From Macrophomina tecta (lineage: Eukaryota; Ascomycota; Dothideomycetes; Botryosphaeriales; Botryosphaeriaceae), in assembly GCA_024180945.1 (NCBI GenBank), contig JAKSGN010000037.1, forward strand, positions 935,501 to 999,500: a stretch of 64,000 nt of DNA, read 5' to 3'. The translations under genes and the position numbers were made by a program. Shown piece after piece: positions 34,630-44,630 of the stretch. The notes under the pieces were generated by a model. The model worked only from the letters and a program-made list of their open reading frames with translations. It was not told where the DNA came from and did no database searches. Every line of letters begins with the position of its first letter. Position 1 is the first letter of the stretch.

Positions 34630-35527
34630 TTACTCGGACTTGGCCTGGTCGGCCTGAGCACGGAGGTTGGCAGCGGTGGAGCCGCTCTGGGAGAAGAAGC
34701 GGGAGAAAACGGGCTGGATGAAGGAGCGGAAGACAATCTGGGCGCCACTGTGAGAAGCATCAGCTGACCGTTCCAGTCGGGTCATTGGACAGGAGAGACT
34801 CACGAGGTCTGGGGCAGGGCCATCCAGAGGATCAAGACGAACTTGAAAGTGTAGTAGAAGGGGAACCAGTACACGGCATTGACCATGCTCTCAAAGACGC
34901 TAGAATGCCTATCAGCCGAGGCTCTCTTGCGATAAGCATCAAATGAAGCACTTACGTGAAGAAAGCAAAGGAGACCCAGTACTACACGGAGAAGCTATTA
35001 GTGACACGTAGAGAGACAACAGGGAGTGCGTGAAGCTCTTTTTTCAACATACCGTCAACCACTGCAATCGGTGTTAGCTCTCTGCCTGGAAGATGCGGGG
35101 CGGTGTGCGGGCACGAGCCAGCGGCGGGAAAGACATACCTGAGTGTCATCAACCTTGGAGGCGGAGAAGAGAGCGTCCAGCGAGTAGTAGCCGGGGAGCG
35201 CGAAGCCAACAACATTGACGAGGAACTCGCCAGCGATGTTGAAGAAGATGAGGAAGAAGTAGACGGCACCGACGCCGAGGATGGCGTAGACCTTGGGCAC
35301 ATTGGTCTGCTTCTCGAGGTTGACGAGGGCCGGGTACTTGGACAGCTGGAGAGCAACGGACAGGTTAGCCCCGAGCTCGAGCGCTGTAGTGGTGATGATG
35401 GGGCGGTGGTTGTGGCAGCGTGCGTGTCGAGATTGCGACCGCGGACAGGGCAGGGAAGGCCTGGCGGGGAACGTACCTCTTTGTCAAGCTGCGAAATTTG
35501 GTGCTGGGCCTTCTCTTGGAATGACAT
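34630..35527 (-). CDS. YOP1: ER membrane-shaping protein Yop1 (DP1/TB2/HVA22 family)
   Basis: Six exons encode 168 aa, the normal size: 35477-35527, 35139-35345, 35053-35061, 34956-34981, 34804-34899 and 34630-34747. Yop1 bends ER tubule membranes together with reticulons. The spliced protein reads MSFQEKAQHQISQLDKE, then LSKYPALVNLEKQTNVP, two hydrophobic hairpins (KVYAILGVGAVYFFLIFF and the next helix; YWVSFAFFTVFESM and VLILWMALPQ) and a C-terminal amphipathic helix region. Exon 3 is a 9-nt microexon coding WLT, bounded by TTGCAG and GTATGT; it completes the family motif DDTQWLTYWV. Exon 4 is only 26 nt. Introns are 131, 77, 71, 56 and 56 nt. The gene is divergent from the RFX factor. Confidence 0.92.
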
Positions 35528-36490
35528 GGTGGGCGGGGTGGACGTGGGTGGTGTGATGGGGATTGGAGATGATGGATGGTGGTGTGGGATAGCAGATGCA
35601 GCAGATGGATGTGAACAGGTGGAGGAGAGCTGGGCGCGTGAGTTTGTGTCGAGCACAGCAGCGATGGGGCAGTCGGCGGAATCGAGGGTCCGCCCGGAGC
35701 TGATGACGACAGGGCCAGCGCCAGCGCCAGCGCCAGTGCCCGCGCCCGGCCACGGCAGCAGGCAATCTACTCCAGCCAGCGCGCCCGGCCAGGCCATCGT
35801 CCGCCAGCGCCCAACCAGGCATCTCTGCCAGCGCGCGCGCTGCCGTCACCGCGGGTCTTGCAGGGCGATCCATGATCCGAGCCAGCCGCAGCCGACTGCC
35901 AGCTGTGTATACAATAACACGCCGCAAACAAGCCTCTGCACGTGACGCGACTGGACTGGGCCGGCACCCAGTCCAGTGGCAGGTGGCCTGGCTGGCTGGC
36001 TGGCGTGCGGGCGCTGGGCTCTGGCAACGGAAAACGAAGGTTTGTTTATCCCCAGCTGCAGCAGCCACAACACCCTCACCTCTCCGCCCCATCCACCGTC
36101 ACTCCCTCGCCAAACCGCGGTTGACTCCAGTCCGGCTCCCGCGCCTGCTGCGAGCGCCTGCACTGCTCCCAAGCGTCTGTCCGCCCGCACCGCGCTGTCC
36201 AGCCGCCGCCGCCCGCCTGCCCGTTGCCCGGACTGCGGCTCTGCCCGAGTCGTGAGCACTGCGCTGCCTTGCGAATCTCCCGCTTTGGCAAGTTTCACGA
36301 TCGACGCAATTGCTCCGCCAGTCGAGCCACGAGCGTCCAGCCCTTGATCTGCAAGACCCAGCAATGGTCAGTCCTTCTTACCGCTATTTTTTGTGGATCC
36401 GCGGGCCCGAGTCGCTGCTGTAAACAGCCAAGGCAGCCCGCACAAACAGTCGCTGACCACAACCAACAACAGGCCCAATCCTACCCTCAT
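35528..36490. promoter_or_regulatory. Divergent promoter region, YOP1 / RFX factor
   Basis: This 963-nt GC-rich region carries low-complexity DNA: GCCAGC repeats at 35714-35737 and GGCT repeats near 35987-36004. There is a perfect inverted repeat with 11-bp arms and a 6-nt spacer at 35950-35977. Sequences GGCAAC (36023-36028) and GTTGCC (36223-36228) match half of the RFX-factor X-box. Whether they are bound is inference. Confidence 0.5.
35950..35977. repeat. Perfect inverted repeat in the YOP1/RFX divergent promoter
   Basis: Arms ACTGGACTGGG and CCCAGTCCAGT (11 bp) flank a CCGGCA spacer. It could form a hairpin or bind a dimeric factor. It is not followed by a T run, so it is not an obvious terminator. 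Confidence 0.85.
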
Positions 36491-39124
36491 ATGCCCACCA
36501 TGCCCAACCAGGGCCGGCGCTCGCGCTCCACCACGTCCATCAGTACTAAAGCAAGCCAGCGCCCACTCAGCCGTGCATCCACCACCAGCCTGCAGTCGCA
36601 GACCACCCAGGACCAGCATAGCAACGACTTCCAGCAACAGTATCAGCAGCACACTGTCGCCCACCAGCCGCCGCACGTGGGCCACCACTCGCAGCCCCAC
36701 ATGCATTATGCTCCCGTCGACCAGAGCCTGTTGCAGGCTGCAAGCTCCCTCAACCACCAGGACAACCTGATGATGCTGCAGTACCAGCAGCACAGCGCCC
36801 CCCAAATGATGCCCCAGCATTCCCAGGAAGGCTCCTATGCTCAACCCCCGCCGAACCCGTACATGCACTTGCAGCACCAGACCTCCGACTACGTCAATGG
36901 CAACCCTGCTGCCGTCGCTAGCGGCGCCGAGACCGACGACAAGAAAAAGAAGGGAGCCTCTGCTAGCGCAACAAACGACAAAGAGCTTCGTGAGATGCTC
37001 TCACGCGCCGATGGAAGGTCGTTGAAGGACGTGGCTGATGAAGTGTTGCGCACCGAGCGCACTTCTCGTGCTGAAAAATCGAAACAGCTGTTCGCTATGT
37101 TGTGGTAAGACAAGCAATGCTGCCGTTACACATCCGGTGCTAACCATCTGCAGGTTGAGACAAACATGCAAACACGCAAAGACTTCAGTCCCCAGGAACC
37201 GTGTTTACTCTCAATATGCCGATCGTTGTGCAACAGAACGCGTGCAACCGCTCAATCCTGCCTCTTTCGGAAAACTCGTTAGAGTTATCTTCCCCGGCAT
37301 TGCAACAAGACGGTTGGGTGTTCGTGGTGAATCGAAATATCACTACGTCGACTTGGCTCTGGTCGATGACCCCGTCGATGGCCACGATGTTGAGCGCGCT
37401 GGCAGTGCTCATAGCCAGGATTTTGCCCATGCACGCCAAGGATCTACCCATATCGCTCTTGACTTCAAGTGAGTGACTCAGAACAAAGTATTGCATCCAC
37501 AAGCATTTTTAACCTTCATTCAGCAATATGCCACGCCTTCCTGCAGATACCGCTGTCTTCCCAAGCCAGGAGCAACCTGTCGATTCACAGCAGAGATCAG
37601 CAGAGACTGGAAAGCCTTCAGTAGGGCGGGCGTTTGCTGAGCCATACGTTCCCGGTTATGCTACCTCGAGGCAAACATCTTCCACGTACGCGCAGGAGCT
37701 TAAGTTTCCACCACCAGACCAGGATTCTTTCCAGGAGAACGACTCCATAGAGCTTCCTAACATCCACGACTACGTACCACCAAAGACAGACATCGATGCT
37801 GCCAACGCATTGACCGCTTTATACCGCACCCACTGTACCTCCCTGGTAGACTGCATTCGTTTCTGCAAAGAAAAGCAGTTTTTCCGCCTTTTTACCTCGT
37901 TCCACGGCACGCTTACTGTTCCGGTCCAAAAGTTGCTGGCCCACCCAAATATGGCCCCTTGGATCCGCGAGTGTGATTGGTTAATGTACCAAAAAATGAT
38001 CCGTTTCGTTTCGAGGTTGACGTTACAAGTGACACCACCAGTCGTCTTGAACTTTCTGAACAACATCTCGCGGGAGTTGCACAAGCATATCAGCAAAACC
38101 TTCCAAGGGCATCCTCTCCACGTTCTAGAAGCAAGGTTGGAGCCTGCAACCCTTTTCGCGCAACTGCTTCACCGCATGCTCCGCGCAAATCAGGCAGCTC
38201 ATGCCGCTGCGGCTTTGCTAATGATTGACCAAAACCGGAATCAAATGTGGATGGACTGGGTAACCTATGTCAACCCCAAGAGGGTGATGGAAAGTGAGCT
38301 ACCCAACTGTGGGTACGAGGAAGCATATAGGATTCTCACGCAGGATGTGCGGAGTCTACTGCAACCGCTGTCAACTCCGGTCTGGCTGGAGAATGGCACC
38401 CACTATCAGGAGGCTGCGCTCCAGGCGGCAAAGCAACATGGCGATTCGCCGATCACAAACGAGACCGTCATTGACCGGTTGGCACATTTCCTTTCTAACC
38501 TCGCAACTAGATTCCCTCATGCCGATACCCGGACGCTCCTACATTGCATCAGTGCAGTTGGCACTGCAGCGTGCCGAGAGATTACCGTGGAGAACGGGGC
38601 CAGCTTCTCGCCGTGGTGGATTACCAAGGTTTTCGTGGACGAGCTGAGCCTATGGCTAGCATCACTTGGTGGCTTCTTGGCGCATCGTCCGCCTATGCAT
38701 AAGCGCATGTCGCCTCAGGTGTCGCCGATGGAGGGCTCGCTAGACAACAGGATGGAAAATGGGGGGGCGGTGCGTGGTAACAGCCAGGATGAGAGTCGGT
38801 TCAGCAGCCTTGGGGCAGACTTTTCGGTGGACGCGAGCTTCATGAGTAATCAGGGCAAGGAGAATTCTGGGAATGACAGTATGTTATAGCCATCGTCCGT
38901 CCACGGACTTGACTGACAGGGCCGCCGTAGTGAATGCGCGAGACGGCCAAGAGTCCTTCAACCAGAGCAAGTACCAATCATTTGGAATGGACCTTGAGAG
39001 CCAAGACCTCGACGACAGCGGCATCGGCATGTCCTTGATGGACGACAACCTCGGCGGGTCCAAAGGCTACATTGGAGCCGAGGGCAACGGCAACTTCATG
39101 CACGGCGGCATGAACGTCAATTGA
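36491..39124 (+). CDS. RFX-family transcription factor
   Basis: Four exons (36491-37104, 37154-37468, 37524-38878, 38931-39124) encode 825 aa. Residues 1-190 are Gln/His/Pro-rich and disordered. The RFX winged-helix DNA-binding domain spans about 195-280: SKQLFAMLWLRQTCKHAKTS, VPRNRVYSQYADRCA and FGKLVRVIFPGIATRRLGVRGESKYHYVDL. The following half has the RFX helical region (FCKEKQFFRLFTSF, LLHRMLRANQAAHA, WWITKVFVDELSLWLASLGG) and a disordered acidic end. Fungal RFX proteins include yeast Crt1, a Tup1/Ssn6-recruiting repressor of DNA-damage genes, and factors for cell division and morphogenesis in filamentous fungi. Introns are 49, 55 and 52 nt. The start at 36491 is the first in-frame ATG of exon 1. 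An alternative uses an ATG at 36364 spliced (GTCAGT to CAACAG) to GCCCAATCC, adding MAQSYPH. Confidence 0.88.
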
Positions 39125-39745
39125 GGAGCCGCGTCCCGTATCGTGCAGAAAAAGCAAAAGGCCACGTCATGCGTATACGACCGCCTCCGAATTTACGACT
39201 CACATTGTGGACGTTGCGGGAGCACTCTGTTCATAAGCCTAATCTTGTACATGGGCAGTGGGCCTTTTAATCTCCCTTCTTATTTCGAGGTTCGCGATTC
39301 GATTATCTATTTTGGTCTAGTGGTTTTAGTTACGTTTCTTTTCTTCCTCTGGTGGGGAGTCAAGATATACAGGTTGGTGTTTATTTGGGACGGCCTTTGC
39401 TTTGTTTGGATTGGGAGAGGGAGGGCATTTTATGGATAACCCCGGTCTCTTTGGGAAAAGGAAGGATGCGATACCTGTGCTCGGTTGCACGTTGTAGTGT
39501 TCTGTAGATCGGCTTTAGCTCATGCGCAAGGACGTTGTGATCATCAAGCGAAGCGGGCGGTGCTGAGGTGTGGCTGAAATCGGCGGTGACTGTGCATCTC
39601 GGTGACGCCGCTTGGTAATAGCGGCGTCGCAGGAAGACAAAAGTGCAATGTCGTAAGCCAGACTGCTAGATATAAACGTAGATAGTCCTTCGCCGCCTCT
39701 GTGCTCATCCAACGCACTTTTCTTCCCCTTACTCAATACACACTC
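39125..39745. other. Intergenic, RFX 3' flank and PTH1 promoter
   Basis: No gene is seen. A TATAAA box lies at 39671-39676, 70 nt before the PTH1 ATG. A pyrimidine-rich stretch directly precedes the start. Confidence 0.55.
39671..39676 (+). promoter_or_regulatory. TATA box of the peptidyl-tRNA hydrolase gene
   Basis: TATAAA at a typical distance (70 nt) upstream of the ATG at 39746. Assigned by position only. Confidence 0.5.
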
Positions 39746-40789
39746 ATGGCTGCTGAAGCGCGCGAAATGACGAAAGTGATCGACGCGTGCACGGTGCCTG
39801 CAGCCGACTCTGACGCGCCTCAACACCAAAAAGTTCCCGACCCTGCAGCAGATGCAGACGACAACCTTTGCACCGCAGAGTCCAGCAACACCCCTCCACA
39901 TCCACGTGAAAGAACAGCCGCACAGCGCAAGCGCGACCGTAAAAAGGGCAAGAACCGCCGCCTCGACAATAACCCGGCCGCACCTCCTCCACCGCCTCCA
40001 GAACAAGAAGACGGCGACGACGACGAAGAAAGCAACACGGATTCAACCTCCTCTCCCGACTCCTCCTTCCACTCCTCCATGCCCCCGCCGCCATCCGCGA
40101 AGAAAGCAGCGGCGGCGGCCGCCGCCGCTGCCAGCAGTGGCAAGATCGTGCCCCTCTTCGTCGCCTCGATCGGCAACCCGCCGCCGACATACGCGCACAC
40201 GCTGCACTCGGCAGGCCACACGCTGCTCGAGGCGGTGCGCGACCTGCGCGCCTTTCCGCTGTGGCAGAAGGACCGGCTGTACGCGAACGGGCTGGTCAGC
40301 CGGCAGGCCGAGGCCGGGGTCAGCAGGAACTTCTCGTGGACGCTGGGGCTCTTGGGCGGCAAGAAAGCGAACGGGCCGGGAGAGCGCGACCTCGAGGGCG
40401 AAGAGGACTGGACGCTGTGGCAGAGCCCGAGCTTGATGAATGTGAGCGGCAAGGCGCTGGCGCAGGCGTTTGGGCGGTGGAAGAGGGTGCATGCCGAGGG
40501 CCAGTTGGTGGTCGTGCACGACGAGCTGGAGAGGGGGTTGGGGAAGGTGAGCGTCAGGAGGGGGGGTAGTGCGAGGGGGCACAACGGGTTGAAGGATTTG
40601 GCGAGGCAGTTGCCGGGTATGCCGTATGTGAGGATCGGGATTGGAATTGGGAGGCCGGAGGGGAGAGAGCCGGATGTGGTGGCGAGGTATGTGCTGAGAA
40701 AGATGACGGTAGAGGAGAGGGCGAAGGTGGAGGGGTGTGCGGATGAGGTTATTAGGAAGTTGTGGGATGTGCAAGAGGGGAAGATATGA
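39746..40789 (+). CDS. PTH1: Peptidyl-tRNA hydrolase (bacterial Pth/Pth1 family)
   Basis: A single exon encodes 347 aa. The enzyme releases peptides from prematurely dissociated peptidyl-tRNAs. The Pth fold starts near residue 134 and keeps the residues known from E. coli Pth: Asn144 and His154 (SIGNPPPTYAHTLHSAG), Asn232 (SLMNVSGKA), Asp259 (VVVHDELERGLG) and Asn280 (GHNGLKDL). YVRIGIGIGRP and VARYVLRKM complete the family signature. Residues 1-133 are an unusual extension: acidic/Pro at first, then a Lys/Arg block (RKRDRKKGKNRR), poly-Pro, poly-Asp/Glu and nine Ala. It does not look like a mitochondrial presequence. A 35-residue insert lies between His154 and Asn232 (around FSWTLGLLGGKKANG). 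The start is the ATG at 39746 after a TATA box. Confidence 0.88.
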   Translation: MAAEAREMTKVIDACTVPAADSDAPQHQKVPDPAADADDNLCTAESSNTPPHPRERTAAQRKRDRKKGKNRRLDNNPAAPPPPPPEQEDGDDDEESNTDSTSSPDSSFHSSMPPPPSAKKAAAAAAAAASSGKIVPLFVASIGNPPPTYAHTLHSAGHTLLEAVRDLRAFPLWQKDRLYANGLVSRQAEAGVSRNFSWTLGLLGGKKANGPGERDLEGEEDWTLWQSPSLMNVSGKALAQAFGRWKRVHAEGQLVVVHDELERGLGKVSVRRGGSARGHNGLKDLARQLPGMPYVRIGIGIGRPEGREPDVVARYVLRKMTVEERAKVEGCADEVIRKLWDVQEGKI

Positions 40790-42982
40790 GAGGATGGCCA
40801 GGGGATGAATTCACGAAGGGAAGACTCGATGTGACTGCGGAAGAGCTTCGCCGGGGCCATTTAAGGCAGGGTAAAGGTTTCAGACGCAAGCTTTCGCCTC
40901 CCCGTGGTCTAATGTGCATCCCACTCACAGGGAAAGATCTTCAAAGCCACCGAGAGCTGCATAGGGCAACGCGAATGCACTCCTTCTGGGGGGAGAACCG
41001 CCCTAGACTTTTCGAACAGCTGCTAAGCATTATTTCTTAGATGCAGTTTCTGTCTGGCTCGGAATCACTGCAACGCTCTGCCACACCGAAATAACCCCGG
41101 AGGTTGATGACCTACTCTGGATGTTTCATTCAGCGTTTTCAGGCAACCATACCATTTCATGTATTCGTCAGGGTTCCGATGCATTTTCAGCTTAACGCAT
41201 GCTGAAGTAACAGAACTTTTACAGCTTCATAGATCAGATACCGATTATACTAGAGTACGTTCCATATAATCATGTCTTCATGAGCTTGAAATGCCAAAGA
41301 AATGAGCTCATCGAGCATGGACGAAATTCCTTGATCTGCAGAAGTGTGAATGGTCTGAATCCAGCGCGCCAATGTACGTTGCAGTGCCAGTAAGGACGGT
41401 ATATGATTCGTTTCATATGCTCGTTATGAGAGAAGCCCTGGATACCTGTAGCTCTCGAACGTACAGTACCCGCATCATCGTCATCATCATCATCATCCAT
41501 GCGGCTGTCAAAGGGACGGTGCCATAACCACGGGCTCATTCTCGGCCACAACCGCCATGACCTCAGTATCTTATACCGCCGACCTCACCCGCCACCGCCA
41601 GCAACTTGCGCTCTCCTGTCATTCCTCGAGAGACAACTCCACTCACCACCGCAATCATCCTCCACCTCCAGCAGGTGCATCAGCCCTCGTCTGCACAGAA
41701 ATCTGCCTCGTCTGTTGCAGTCAAATTATTAGCGACATATCAGGATTCATGCGAGCAATGCAGACACGTAGATAGTATGGAGCGATTGTGCGAGGTCAGA
41801 GTGCGCGTGAATGATAAAATAGTGAAAGGTTTGGGGAGAATGAAATTTTTGTACGCAGGGAAGTGAGTGGCGAGCTATGCGGGAGTTGTTTGGGATTGAG
41901 GAAGAAACGGCGAGGATGGCGGAGCGGGTGATGTCTGAGACAGGGGCTACGGGTAGAAGTGATGGGAGAGGGTGCAGTTGCGGCGATGGCCGGAAGGAAC
42001 CACTGGATCCGGGGAGCTTTCCTTGTCGGGTTCGGTTTCGTAGCTGACATAGCTATACTTTCGCCTATGCCCGCGAATCAGTAGCATCGGTCTATCTTAG
42101 ATGCATATCTTTCTACCCGTTCGGCAGCTGAGGAATAACTAGCGTTTCCAGCACTTCATGATCCAGTTTCTATAAGTCACGACTCAGAGCTTTGTAGACC
42201 ATAAGAAAGTTGGCAAAGCCGAAGTATGCAAGGAATTTCGGAGACTTAGGGTTTTTATGCATATGCCGTCACAAGCTCGTTGGGTACACATGGAGTTCAT
42301 CCGTTCGAGTACTGGGCACCGGAAGCTGGAACGGTCGCTCCGCATTCAGCGGCTACGTTTATATCAATATAGAATGGATCTAAATGGCACTATCGATGCT
42401 TCTACATGAAGCTACACTGAGTAGAGCCTATTCCTGGATATGCAGGGGATTCGTCGAGTCGATTTCTCTCCTGTAGGTCCGTGGACAAGAAGGTATCGAA
42501 AGCTGGAAGCTTTGGCTCATAGTTGAACAGCGGCGTGACGTCACTACCATGAATGACACGACTCGTGTATGTTACTCGGCCGCATGTGAGGTAGTGTGTC
42601 GTGTGTGGTATGATAGACTTCCCCTCTGTTTCTCCTGGCTATTCCCAGCCTTTGTACCGCCCTGTCGCAGTTGCACATCTTTTCGACAGTAGGATGCGCC
42701 GGAATTTTGAAGACGAACCCACACATGTCGCTCCCCGAGGGCGATGGTCCGCATCTTCCCCATGCGAGGAAGCTCCGGGGATATTTGAGGCAAAGCCCGC
42801 CAATGCCCTCACATGCAGGGAGGTTAACACTCCCTCTTTTGGGACACTGAGTGCCTTGCCGACCTCATAAGGACAGCGTGTTCTTTGTTCAATCGTTTGT
42901 AAGGATATGACGAGGGGTCCTGTAGAGGTCAGTCTCTCCTTTGCAACATGAGCAGTGATTTTTCATCGTACATACCATTCAT
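40790..42982. other. Intergenic region with a possible gene relic
   Basis: No firm gene lies in these 2.2 kb, which include the 3' flanks of PTH1 and of the NmrA-like gene. A protein-like frame at about 41606-41866, continued in another frame to about 42050, is listed separately as a weak candidate. Otherwise nothing is recognised. Confidence 0.5.
41606..42050 (+). pseudogene. Possible gene relic, unrecognised
   Basis: The frame at 41606-41866 reads like coding sequence: VAVKLLATYQDSCEQCRHV (CxxC), then MERLCEVRVRVNDKIVKGL. It stops at TGA (41864-41866). The next frame continues in the same style with EWRAMRELFGIEEETARMA and a stop near 42045. A single-base slip at the GGGAAGTGAG junction would join them. 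No ATG start or promoter is clear, and I do not recognise the family. It may be a broken gene or chance. Confidence 0.22.
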
Positions 42983-44630
42983 TCATCCTGGTGGGCAATT
43001 TCCAATTCCCAGAAAGGGGCTGTCGTAGTCCAGCTTCACATACTCCTTCATGAGCACATTTGCGCGAGCGGTCCCTACATAATCGCAAGGCATCGGGCCC
43101 TCGCCTGCCACGGCATCCTTCACGAACTCCTCAAACGAAACAGGCCTGAAGTCCGGGTAGAGCTCTGCAGCGTTCAAGTAGCCCAGGTACTTCGCGGTCC
43201 ACGGCGTATTATCGCCCCGCACGCCATACGAATACATGCTCTGTGCCAGACGGAGCTCACGCGCGGTTGACTCGATGGCCACGCCATTCCTCATCAATGC
43301 CCGTGCCTCAGAGATGGCCGCGAGCAGATCTTCTCCCGAAAACTATGAAAAATATGACATCAGCAAACGACACCACGACACCACGACACCGACCTCCTGA
43401 CACTGTCAATACTCACGTAATTCCTGCTGACATGCACCCCGGCAACCCTATCCACGATATCAAATGCTTGATTCGCCGTCAGGACATCGCCGCAGGCAAA
43501 CACCATCTTGTTCAGCGTGCGTGGATCCGCAATCACGCGCGCGACCCAGCGGCCGACGTCGCGGAAGCTCGTCAGCGCACCAAGCACGTCGCCGGTGCCG
43601 GGGATGACGTTCAACCCAGGCAGCGATAGTTGCTGCGCGGCGGTAGCGGCGCCGAGCCGTGGAAGGCCCGAGGTGTAGTGCTCGTACCAGCAGCCGACAT
43701 CGATGACGGTGTATCCGAGGCCGATCCTCTTCACATGGTTGAGGACTTCTTCTTTCTGTTTCAAATAAAAACGAAAAATGTTGAAGTAAGCAAAAGAGAC
43801 AAAAAAAAAAGGGGGTATAATTGCAGGACATGTGGAGATCGGGAGAAACGGAGAAGAGGGGGCGCGGTGGGAAAAGGTAATTAATTGATGGTGTGTAGGT
43901 TTTTCCCACAAAACTCACCAGCTCGCGCGCGTCCAGCACGCCCACGGCGGGCGCGCACGGCGCGTACATGGCAGGGACAAAGCGCTCGACGCCGGCTGCC
44001 CGTGAGGCCCTGGCCAGCGGGATCTGGTCGAGGATGGCGTCCGGGCCGAGGGCGCTGACGACGACGTCGATGCTGCGGAGCACCGAGACCAGCGCGTCCT
44101 GGTTTGGCCGCGTGAGGTCGTAGGGCAGCACGTGAATGCCGCGGCTGCGGTGTAAGGCGTTTTGCGGCTTCTGGAACGAGCAGGAGCGGGAGAAGGCGGT
44201 GATTTCCTTGGAGGAGAGAGAGAGAGAGAAAGAGATGTCAGGTCATGCTTGGAGTGGGCGGCGGGGATTGACGTACGAAAGTCTCTGGGGATTCGTGGAG
44301 AGCGTCGATGATGCTGGTGGCCGATCGGCCAGTTGCTCCAAATACGGCAACTCTGATCTTCGGCGGCATGACGGCGCAGGCTGCTGGTGAGCGAGGCTCG
44401 CTCTTGCAGGAGCGGATGGGTAATGGATGGCGGCTGGAGGAGGGCGGCGTGTAGGGGAACTCGACCGAGGGGGTCTCTCCGAGAGACTTCTGCAGTCGGT
44501 AGAGCTCAGCCATCAGGTGCGCACGCCACCTGTCCATGTAGACGTGGGTAGGGAGCCGGTCCATGGTGGTGGTTTGGGGGGAGCATTGGTTGGTGTTGTG
44601 GCTCCCTACGGGGTGGATGCAGATGGACAT
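42983..44630 (-). CDS. NmrA-like / isoflavone-reductase-like NAD(P)-binding protein
   Basis: Four exons: 44277-44630, 43919-44206, 43417-43755 and 42983-43342. The core begins MPPKIRVAVFGATGRSATS (ATG 44369), with the GATGxxG dinucleotide-binding loop of atypical short-chain dehydrogenases. Then come VVVSALGPDAI, FVPAMYAPCAP, VKRIGLGYTVIDVGCWYEHY and a C-terminal SFEEFVKDAVAG. Such proteins either reduce small aromatic substrates or, like NmrA, sense NAD(P); which applies cannot be told. From ATG 44369 the protein is 359 aa, the family size. The frame is open to an ATG at 44630, adding 87 residues (MDRLPTHVYMDRWRAHLMAE...) with no recognised domain. Introns are 70, 163 and 74 nt; the second carries a 10-T pyrimidine tract on the coding strand. 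Confidence 0.82.

Noticed and set aside
40043..40774. 243-codon minus-strand frame
   Set aside because: Another shadow opposite PTH1, His/Pro/Leu-rich because of the codon pattern of the sense strand.
39820..40860. 346-codon minus-strand frame opposite PTH1
   Set aside because: Antisense shadow of the peptidyl-tRNA hydrolase; its translation has no motif and the plus strand has intact catalytic residues.
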